From Candidatus Omnitrophota bacterium (GTDB lineage: Bacteria > Ratteibacteria > UBA8468 > B48-G9 > JAFGKM01), in assembly GCA_022704985.1 (NCBI GenBank), contig JAKJFI010000047.1, positions 1 through 7,068 of the forward strand: a DNA stretch of 7,068 bases, in the 5' to 3' direction. This document shows, piece by piece, positions 1 through 5,343 of this stretch. Numbering within the stretch: position 1 is the first letter of the stretch; each line of letters begins with the position of its first letter. The translations under genes and the position numbers were made by a program. Below the pieces are notes generated by a model. The model ran no database searches, was not told the origin of the DNA, and saw only the letters and a list, made by a program, of their open reading frames with translations.

Positions 1-1
1 C

Positions 2-67
2 GATACGGTAACAGTTAAAGGATTAGACGGTTTTACCCTCATAGTGGAACCTGTTAAAAATATGTAG
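2..67 (+). CDS. C-terminal end of an unrecognised protein (partial)
   Basis: Reading frame 2 is open from the left edge of the window to a TAG stop at 65-67, giving 21 residues that start DTVTVKGLDG and end VEPVKNM. It lies on the same strand as the LOG gene and stops 66 bases before that gene's ATG, so the two could share a transcript. The residues alternate hydrophobic and polar in a beta-strand-like way, but the piece is too short to assign to any family. An open frame of this length can also occur by chance; position and strand are the only support for it being a real gene end. Confidence 0.4.
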   Translation, partial: DTVTVKGLDGFTLIVEPVKNM

Positions 68-78
68 GCGATACCACC

Positions 79-121
79 CGCCCCTCTTCCCATCGGACAG
101 AGGAATAAAATGTGACGGGGG
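79..121 (+). repeat. Probable degenerate copy (C) of the dispersed palindromic repeat
   Basis: The 22 bases at 100-121 match the reverse complement of 2894-2915 at 17 positions without gaps, including a shared AAAA, GTGA and G-run. Upstream of that lies a C/T-rich arm (CCTCT at 83-87) that can pair with AGAGG at 99-103 across an 11-base loop. This is the same arm-loop-arm and GTGA/G-run order seen in the copy at the end of nrnA. The element fills most of the gap before the LOG gene, and its G-run abuts that gene's ribosome binding site. The match could be partly compositional, so confidence is moderate. Confidence 0.45.
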
Positions 122-133
122 AAAGGAACTGTG

Positions 134-778
134 ATGTCAAGACATAAAGAAAAACTCTACGAATCTGACGTGTGGAGGATATTCAGGATAATGGCTGAGT
201 TTATCGAAGGGTTTGACACTCTTGAAAAAACCAGAAATGCGGTGACAGTCTGGGGTTCCGCAAGGGTAAAGGAAAACGATATATGGTATAAAAAAGCCGT
301 CAAAACGGGAAAACTACTTGTGGAAAAGGGATATTCCGTCATAACCGGAGGCGGTCCCGGCATCATGGAGGCCGCCAACAGAGGCGCAATGCTCGCAAAA
401 GGAGATTCCATAGGCATAAACATAGAATTGCCTCACGAACAGAAACCCAATCCTTACATAAAAACCCTCATTTCATGCCGGTATTTTTTCACAAGAAAGG
501 TTATGTTTGTCAAATATGCAAAGGGTTTTATCATATTCCCGGGAGGATTCGGAACGCTTGACGAATTCACAGAAACCATAACGCTGATACAGACAGAACG
601 GATACACAGATTCCCGGTTGTGCTGGTTGGCAGAGATTATTGGAAAGGCTTTATTGACTGGATAGAAGACAACTTGCTCAAAAAAAGCTACATAGACGGC
701 GAAGACCTCAATTTTTTCTGCATGGTTGACGAACCCGAAGATGCGGTTAAATGCATTGAAGCGTTTTATAAAAAGTAG
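134..778 (+). CDS. LOG-family (TIGR00730-type) Rossmann-fold protein, putative nucleotide 5'-monophosphate phosphoribohydrolase
   Basis: The 214-residue protein has both hallmark motifs of the LOG / 'lysine decarboxylase-like' superfamily. A glycine-rich loop GGGPGIMEAANRG (residues 72-84) follows the strand YSVIT, and the signature PGGFGTLDE sits at 136-144. The family binds nucleotide monophosphates in a Rossmann fold, and characterised members split them into free base and ribose 5-phosphate. They are cytosolic and usually dimeric. The old label 'lysine decarboxylase' is not supported by function. The substrate here cannot be read from sequence. I prefer ATG 134 over the adjacent GTG 131 because AGGA at 124-127 is then 6 bases away rather than 3. 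There is no signal peptide or membrane segment. The stop overlaps the 3' end of the convergent glmM by 13 bases. Confidence 0.9.
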   Translation: MSRHKEKLYESDVWRIFRIMAEFIEGFDTLEKTRNAVTVWGSARVKENDIWYKKAVKTGKLLVEKGYSVITGGGPGIMEAANRGAMLAKGDSIGINIELPHEQKPNPYIKTLISCRYFFTRKVMFVKYAKGFIIFPGGFGTLDEFTETITLIQTERIHRFPVVLVGRDYWKGFIDWIEDNLLKKSYIDGEDLNFFCMVDEPEDAVKCIEAFYKK

Positions 779-2103
779 TCCCTGAATTCTGACATGTAGC
801 GTTCTGCCGTTTCCCTGCTTTTCGCTTCGACGTAGAGCCTCATTACAGGCTCGGTGCCCGACGGGCGCACGTGTATCCATCCGTCAGCCCGTATTATCTT
901 CACGCCGTCATCAAGGTTAACCTGTTCCCGTGCATCACGGCATTTCAACTTCAGCTCTTCCATAACCCTGCTTTTGCGTTCCTCCGTAAGGCTTATCTTT
1001 TCCTTCAGCATAACAAACTTAGGCAGTTTATCAACAATAGCGGATAATTTTTCCCCGCTTCCAGCCAGGTATTCAAGTATGAGCGCCATCCCCACAAAAC
1101 TGTCACGGCCGTAATGAATATCCGGAAAAATCACGCCGCCATTGCCTTCTCCTCCTACGACAGCGCCGATATCCTTCATCTTCTCAACTACGTTGACCTC
1201 GCCTATCTTGCTCTTGTACACCTGCACCCCGTACCGCCGAGCTTCCTCCTCGATAAGGGACGTAGTCGACAGATTGACAACCACAGGTCCTTTTTTTCTT
1301 TCAAGAACGCTTCTCACGGAGAGTACCACGGCAATCTCCTCGCCGGGGATTTCCCCGTTTTCCGAAACTATGGCAAGGCGGTCGCAGTCAACATCCTGCG
1401 CAAATCCAATGTCCGCATTTTCCTCAACGACCCTTTGCGAAAGACCTTGCAGGTTCTCCGGCAGAGGTTCGGGAGAATGTGCAAATACCCCTTGCGGTTC
1501 GGCATTCATTATAATCACCTCGCATCCCATGCTTTCCAGGAACCTTTTTGATAAAAGGGCGCCAACACCCTGGCATACATCAACCACAACCCTGAATTTT
1601 CTTTTTCTTATCTTTTCGACATCCACGGCATTGCGGATACCGCCAAGATACTCTTCTGTGTAATCTTTCGAAGAGAGAAAACCCGGATTTTTGGCAACGG
1701 AAAATGATTTCCCGCGATATATCTCCAGAAGCTTTTTCGCTTCCGCTTCATTAAGAAAAGTGCCTTTTTCCGAGAAGAATTTTATCCCGTTATATTCCTG
1801 CGGATTGTGGCTGGCGGTAATGACAACCCCCGAAGACGGTTCAATTTTTTCTATTATGTATCCGACCTCCGGCGTCGGCGCTATACCCAGGTCAATTACG
1901 TCCTTTCCGGTGCAGAGAAGCCCTGTAATCATGGAATTCTTCAGGGAATCCCCGCTGGTTCGCGTATCCCTGCAAACATAAATCTTACTGCTTTTCGCAT
2001 AGCTTCCGAAAACAACGCCGAACGTGAACACAATATCCGAGGTCAACGATTCGGGATAAATACCCCTTATGCCTGAAACGCTTATCTGCAGTTTTTTTTC
2101 CAC
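766..2103 (-). CDS. glmM: Phosphohexomutase, probable phosphoglucosamine mutase (GlmM-type)
   Basis: This 445-residue alpha-D-phosphohexomutase has all four family sites in order: the phosphoserine loop TASHNP (catalytic Ser98), the metal loop DVDCDR (237-242), the sugar loop GGEGNGGV (317-324), and the phosphate-binding loop RPSGTEP (413-419). It interconverts hexose 6- and 1-phosphates. The N-terminus (QISVSGIRG) and GEGNGG loop resemble the archaeal-type GlmM/PMM group, so glucosamine-6-phosphate to glucosamine-1-phosphate (UDP-GlcNAc synthesis) is likely, but phosphomannomutase or phosphoglucomutase activity cannot be excluded. I place the start at GTG 2103: homologues begin just before this point, and AGGAGG lies 10 bases upstream. 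An ATG at 2163 would add 20 unconserved Gly/Arg-rich residues behind a poor ribosome binding site. The metal loop has Val and Cys where the family mostly has glycine and a small residue; the three aspartates are intact. Confidence 0.9.
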   Translation of the reverse strand: MEKKLQISVSGIRGIYPESLTSDIVFTFGVVFGSYAKSSKIYVCRDTRTSGDSLKNSMITGLLCTGKDVIDLGIAPTPEVGYIIEKIEPSSGVVITASHNPQEYNGIKFFSEKGTFLNEAEAKKLLEIYRGKSFSVAKNPGFLSSKDYTEEYLGGIRNAVDVEKIRKRKFRVVVDVCQGVGALLSKRFLESMGCEVIIMNAEPQGVFAHSPEPLPENLQGLSQRVVEENADIGFAQDVDCDRLAIVSENGEIPGEEIAVVLSVRSVLERKKGPVVVNLSTTSLIEEEARRYGVQVYKSKIGEVNVVEKMKDIGAVVGGEGNGGVIFPDIHYGRDSFVGMALILEYLAGSGEKLSAIVDKLPKFVMLKEKISLTEERKSRVMEELKLKCRDAREQVNLDDGVKIIRADGWIHVRPSGTEPVMRLYVEAKSRETAERYMSEFRDYFL

Positions 2104-2135
2104 TTGTCCCGAACCTCCTCGCCCGAACACTCCTC
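2104..2135 (-). promoter_or_regulatory. glmM ribosome binding region with tandem near-duplicate
   Basis: On the minus strand AGGAGG (2119-2114) lies 10 bases before the GTG at 2103, a near-perfect Shine-Dalgarno. The segment 2108-2120 is almost repeated next to it at 2122-2135: GAGGAGTGTTCGGG then, one base later, GAGGAGGTTCGGG. This creates a second purine-rich block further from the start. The strength of the proximal site is the main argument for choosing GTG 2103 over ATG 2163. Confidence 0.65.
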
Positions 2136-2208
2136 TGATACACCCGGAAAGTGAATGGGCCATGATTTTATCTCATCGTGAACGATATTGATTTACAATA
2201 CCCATCGT

Positions 2209-2886
2209 TTAACGCCGCTGTATTGGTATCAGGCAGTTATCAATACCCTTTTTTTCTATATCCTGAAGTGTAAAGCTTGCATCTATCCTGTAATCTCCCA
2301 CCCTTGTTCTCTTCAATTCTGTCTGCGTACCGCCACATCCGAGTTTATCGCCTATATCCCTGCACAGCGCCCTGATATACGTCCCTTTCGAACAAGTCAC
2401 CCGGAAACTGACATACGGTATATCAATCTTCAGAATTTCTATACTTTCAACAAACACTTTCCTCGGAACGGGCTCAACAGCCACCCCTTTCCTGTGCAGT
2501 TTATAAAGAGGATTTCCTTTATACTTGATGGCCGATACCACAGGCGGCACCTGCTCAATCTCTCCGATGAAACCATTCACGACTTTTCTTATACCGGCTT
2601 CGGTTACATCAACTTTTTTTTCCTCGATAACCGTGCCGTCTATATCGTCCGTATCGGTAGTGATGCCCAGCCGCATCCTCGCCTCGTACTCCTTTTCCAT
2701 CTTCATAAACCCCTGGCTCAATGCAGTTGCCCTGCCGATACATACTATAAGCACCCCGGTGGCAAGGGGATCAAGCGTTCCTGCATGCCCTATCTTCTCG
2801 CGCAGGTGGAAGGTTCTCTTGAAAAACCTTATCACGTCGTATGACGTGATACCCCCAGGTTTGTTCACAATTATTATACCGTTCAT
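2209..2886 (-). CDS. truB: tRNA pseudouridine(55) synthase TruB
   Basis: The 225-residue protein converts U55 of the tRNA T-loop to pseudouridine in the cytosol. The catalytic motif GHAGTLDP is at residues 33-40 with the nucleophile Asp39. The conserved tyrosine follows in KEYEARMRLG (Tyr67), and the C-terminal family motif KGTYIRALCRDIG is intact. The N-terminus MNGIIIVNKPGGITSYD is typical. The protein ends at GIDNCLIPIQRR, where the catalytic domain normally closes, so the C-terminal PUA-like extension of the roughly 300-residue E. coli form is absent; this short form is plausible as complete. Its ATG overlaps the nrnA stop by 4 bases (ATGA), implying translational coupling. The best Shine-Dalgarno (GAGGG, 2900-2896, 9 bases away) lies inside palindromic repeat copy A. 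Confidence 0.96.
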   Translation of the reverse strand: MNGIIIVNKPGGITSYDVIRFFKRTFHLREKIGHAGTLDPLATGVLIVCIGRATALSQGFMKMEKEYEARMRLGITTDTDDIDGTVIEEKKVDVTEAGIRKVVNGFIGEIEQVPPVVSAIKYKGNPLYKLHRKGVAVEPVPRKVFVESIEILKIDIPYVSFRVTCSKGTYIRALCRDIGDKLGCGGTQTELKRTRVGDYRIDASFTLQDIEKKGIDNCLIPIQRR

Positions 2887-3932
2887 CTCCCTGCCCCCTC
2901 ACCTTTTGTTGCTCTTCCCCTGGGAGAGAGAGAAGGGTTAGAGGAATCCGCGCGGATTGCGGCAAGAAGCTTCTCCTCTGCATCCTCAAGTGCAATATCC
3001 TCAAAATAGCACCCTGCCGCCTGCTTATGTCCGCCGCCCCCGAACTTCGCCGCTATATTATCCACATCGAAATTCTTCCGGCTCCGGAGACTCGCTTTGA
3101 CGATACCCTCCGATTCCTTGAGCAAAAAAACGACATCCGCTTCTTTGATTTTTACAAGGATGTCTATGAACCCATTGGTATCTTCTTCCTTTGTGCCCGT
3201 AACGCGGAACATTTCTCTGTCAACCTTCATCCAGCAGATTTTATTCCTTCTGTCAAACCTGAGGTTATTCAAACAAAGAGAAAGGAGTTTTATGGATTTG
3301 AGCGGCCGCTCAAAGTATATCTTTTTCACGATGTGCTCGGGTTTTGCGCCCGCGGCCACCAGGTCTCGCATAACATCCATCGTATGGCGCCCTATATTGT
3401 GCACAAAGTTTCCGGTATCGGTGAGAATCGCCGTGTAAAGGCACTCCGCCTCTTCAACGGTAATTTTCCTGCCTGCAAAAGTCAGGATGAAATAGACCAT
3501 CTCACCCGTTGCGGAAAACCCACTGTTTATCCAGTTTATGTCTCCGAATGCAGGGTTAGAGAAATGATGGTCAACGTTAACCACTATCCCTGATTTTTTC
3601 ACGAGTTCAAAAACTCTGCCCGTCCTGTCCGCGGATCCGCAGTCCAGCACAATGCTGACATCATATTTTATCCCGCCTCCTGCGTTCCCGTTGTCAACCC
3701 TGACTTTTCCCGCATTTGGCAGAAACCTGTAAATTACAGGAATAGCGTCATTGTTGATAATCGAAACTTTTTTTCCCATTCCCTTCAACATTCCGTACAA
3801 TGCCAGTTCGCTGCCTATGGCATCGCCGTCAATATTGCGGTGGGTAGTGAGAAGGAAACTTTTTCCGTTCTCAAGCACCGAGACTATCTCCCGTATCTTG
3901 TTCCTGTCGTCAGGATGAAGTTGTATTTTCAT
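2883..3932 (-). CDS. nrnA: DHH/DHHA1 phosphoesterase, NrnA-type oligoribonuclease / pAp phosphatase
   Basis: The 349-residue protein has the N-terminal DHH metal-binding motifs: THRNIDGDAIGS (28-41) with Asp35 and Asp37, VLDCGSADR (95-103), VNVDHH (118-123) and LTDTGNF (170-176). The C-terminal DHHA1 domain carries RSRKNFDVDNIAAKFGGGGHKQAAG ending at 307 (GGGGH at 298-302). NrnA-type enzymes degrade short oligoribonucleotides and dephosphorylate 3',5'-bisphosphonucleotides (pAp); both are cytosolic. The start overlaps the end of hflX by 23 bases and the stop overlaps truB by 4. An nrnA-truB pair is a known neighbourhood, although here the usual rbfA partner is replaced by hflX. The last 18 residues (NPSLSPRGRATKGEGAGR) are coded by palindromic repeat copy A and look like an added tail, since the family normally ends near residue 330. 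Confidence 0.93.
   Translation of the reverse strand: MKIQLHPDDRNKIREIVSVLENGKSFLLTTHRNIDGDAIGSELALYGMLKGMGKKVSIINNDAIPVIYRFLPNAGKVRVDNGNAGGGIKYDVSIVLDCGSADRTGRVFELVKKSGIVVNVDHHFSNPAFGDINWINSGFSATGEMVYFILTFAGRKITVEEAECLYTAILTDTGNFVHNIGRHTMDVMRDLVAAGAKPEHIVKKIYFERPLKSIKLLSLCLNNLRFDRRNKICWMKVDREMFRVTGTKEEDTNGFIDILVKIKEADVVFLLKESEGIVKASLRSRKNFDVDNIAAKFGGGGHKQAAGCYFEDIALEDAEEKLLAAIRADSSNPSLSPRGRATKGEGAGR
2891..2944 (-). repeat. Palindromic repeat copy A, at the nrnA 3' end and truB ribosome binding region
   Basis: On the minus strand the element runs from CCTCTAACCC through CTCTCTCCC, a turn, then GGGGAAGAG, and ends in AAAAGGTGAGGGGG. The inner arms (2912-2919 and 2922-2928) pair imperfectly with one bulge, and outer CCTC/GAGG ends can also pair. 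It codes the last residues of NrnA (332-349), and its G-rich end provides the GAGGG that probably serves as the truB Shine-Dalgarno. It shares AAGGTGAGG and the CTCTCC...GGGAGC-like core with the copy inside valS. Confidence 0.7.
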
Positions 3933-5031
3933 AAAAGTTCTGCCTCAGGGCTTCTTTCAGCCGGTCTATCCCTGCACCCGTAACCGCGGAAACGAATATT
4001 CCATCGGGGTTCCCGTCCTTCAGCACAACTGTCTCCTCCGGGGTCAGCAGGTCAGTCTTGTTGAAAACATTCAACTGCGGTTTGTCTTCAACAGAGAGCA
4101 TTCCCAGCACCTCAGATATCGTCTTCCTCTGCCTCTCCATGCTGAACGAAGAACTGTCATAGACGCAGAGTATCATATCGCTGAACTGCACCTCTTCAAG
4201 CGTTGACTTGAAAGCTTCTATCATGTGATGCGGAATATTATACAACAGCCCCACGGTATCGCTCAATAAACATATCTTTTTGTCTCCCACATAAACGGCC
4301 CTCGTTGCGGGATCCAGCGTTGAAAAAAGTTTGTTTGCCACATAAAGGTCTGAAGAACTCAGGCTGTTCAGGAGACTGCTCTTGCCCACGTTAGTATAAC
4401 CGATAACGCTTACAAGCGGAAAGTTCTTTCTTTTTCTTGAATTTCTTATGACCTGCCGATGTTTTTTTATGTCTTCCATCTCTCTTTTCAGCTTGTGTAT
4501 TCTCTCCTTTATCACTCTCCTGTAAACTTCCAGCTTCATCTCTCCGGGACCCTTTGTGGCCATGCCGCCGCCTATCCTTGAGAGAGAGATGCCGTATCCC
4601 GTAAGCCGGGGCAGCAGGTAGGAAAGATGCGCAAGCTCCACATGGGTTTTTCCTTCCCTGGATTTAGCGTGCTCCCCGAAGATATACAGGATGAGTTCTG
4701 TTCTGTCTATAACCCGCAGGCCCAGCGTCTCTTCAAGATTTCTCTGCTGCATAGGGGTGAGTTCCCTGCCGAAAACTGCAACGGAAGGCTTTTCTGTATC
4801 GGTATATTCCTTTATTCCCTGGAGCCGCCCCTTGCCAAGGCAGGTAGCAGGATGGATAACGTCCGGTTTGTATATGAATTTGCGGATGATTCTCAATTTG
4901 AGCGTCGCCGACAGAAATTCAAGTTCCCGTATTCCTTCCTCGGTTTCACGTTCATCCCGTTCCCTGAAACCTATAAGAACCGCTTTCCTGCCCGCAAACG
5001 TCCTGTCGGCAACCTCTTTTAACTTCTTCAC
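3910..5031 (-). CDS. hflX: Ribosome-associated GTPase HflX
   Basis: The 373-residue protein has the HflX N-terminal domain with LTPMQQRNLE (91-100), DRTELILYIFGEHA (109-122) and VELAHLSYLLPRL (131-143). The glycine-rich linker GGGMATKGPGEMKLE (154-168) and a basic coiled-coil stretch (about 170-203) follow. The GTPase domain has G1 GYTNVGKSS (211-219), switch I FSTLDPATR (236-244), G3 DTVG (258-261), G4 NKTD (324-327) and G5-like SAVTG (348-352). HflX binds the 50S subunit and splits stalled or stress-arrested ribosomes. The linker usually reads GPGETKLE; here Met replaces Thr. Translation starts at GTG 5031, whose GTGA overlaps the rplU stop by 4 bases. The Shine-Dalgarno is weak (AGGTGG about 15 bases upstream), so it probably depends on coupling to rplU. 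Confidence 0.96.
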   Translation of the reverse strand: MKKLKEVADRTFAGRKAVLIGFRERDERETEEGIRELEFLSATLKLRIIRKFIYKPDVIHPATCLGKGRLQGIKEYTDTEKPSVAVFGRELTPMQQRNLEETLGLRVIDRTELILYIFGEHAKSREGKTHVELAHLSYLLPRLTGYGISLSRIGGGMATKGPGEMKLEVYRRVIKERIHKLKREMEDIKKHRQVIRNSRKRKNFPLVSVIGYTNVGKSSLLNSLSSSDLYVANKLFSTLDPATRAVYVGDKKICLLSDTVGLLYNIPHHMIEAFKSTLEEVQFSDMILCVYDSSSFSMERQRKTISEVLGMLSVEDKPQLNVFNKTDLLTPEETVVLKDGNPDGIFVSAVTGAGIDRLKEALRQNFYENTTSS

Positions 5032-5342
5032 TTTTGGGTTATGCTTACCACCTTTAATACCGTCAAACTGTCTCTGTGCCCGTATCCTTTCTTATATCCG
5101 GTCTTCGGTTTCTTCTTGAACGAGTATATTTTCTTGCCCTTCTTTTCAGATACCACCTCGCATGAAACCTTTATATCTTTCAGTCGTTTGCTATCTACGA
5201 TAATCTCCTTATCGTCCATGAAACACACGGGATGTAAATCTACCTTGTTTCCCGCCTTCTTGCCTTTCAGCCTGAAAACAGAAAATTCCATCCCTTCCCT
5301 GACACGTACCTGTTTACCTCCGAGTTCAACAAATGCATCCAT
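5028..5342 (-). CDS. rplU: 50S ribosomal protein L21
   Basis: The 104-residue length and pattern fit bacterial L21, a protein that binds 23S rRNA in the large subunit. The start MDAFVELGGKQVRVREG matches the family's AVIETGGKQYRV-type opening. The basic loop KGKKIYSFKKKPKTGYKKG precedes the signature GYGHRDSLTVLKV (family GHRQ-x-x-T). AGGAG (5353-5349) sits 6 bases before the ATG, inside the last codons of valS, and the valS TAG is one base upstream. In most bacteria L21 is followed directly by L27 (rpmA) and often obg; here the next gene is hflX. I see no sign that this is a decayed paralogue. Confidence 0.95.
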   Translation of the reverse strand: MDAFVELGGKQVRVREGMEFSVFRLKGKKAGNKVDLHPVCFMDDKEIIVDSKRLKDIKVSCEVVSEKKGKKIYSFKKKPKTGYKKGYGHRDSLTVLKVVSITQK

Positions 5343-5343
5343 T

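Noticed and set aside
83..103. Rho-independent terminator after the first partial gene
   Set aside because: The stem is 5 base pairs with an 11-base loop and is not followed by a T-run; it is better explained as the arms of the repeat.
766..2163. glmM start at ATG 2163, giving 465 residues
   Set aside because: The extra 20 residues are Gly/Arg/Ser-rich, not conserved at the family N-terminus, and span the strong AGGAGG that serves GTG 2103; ATG 2163 has no clear ribosome binding site.
2175..2186. Small inverted repeat ATCGT-GA-ACGAT between truB and glmM, considered as an operator or terminator
   Set aside because: Arms are only 5 bases with a 2-base loop and no T-run; it is compatible with chance. 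A TAAAAT nearby lacks a matching -35 at normal spacing, so I do not call a promoter.
2188..2844. Long plus-strand open frame opposite truB
   Set aside because: It is an antisense shadow of truB with no family motifs and no ribosome binding site; the minus-strand protein is clearly TruB.
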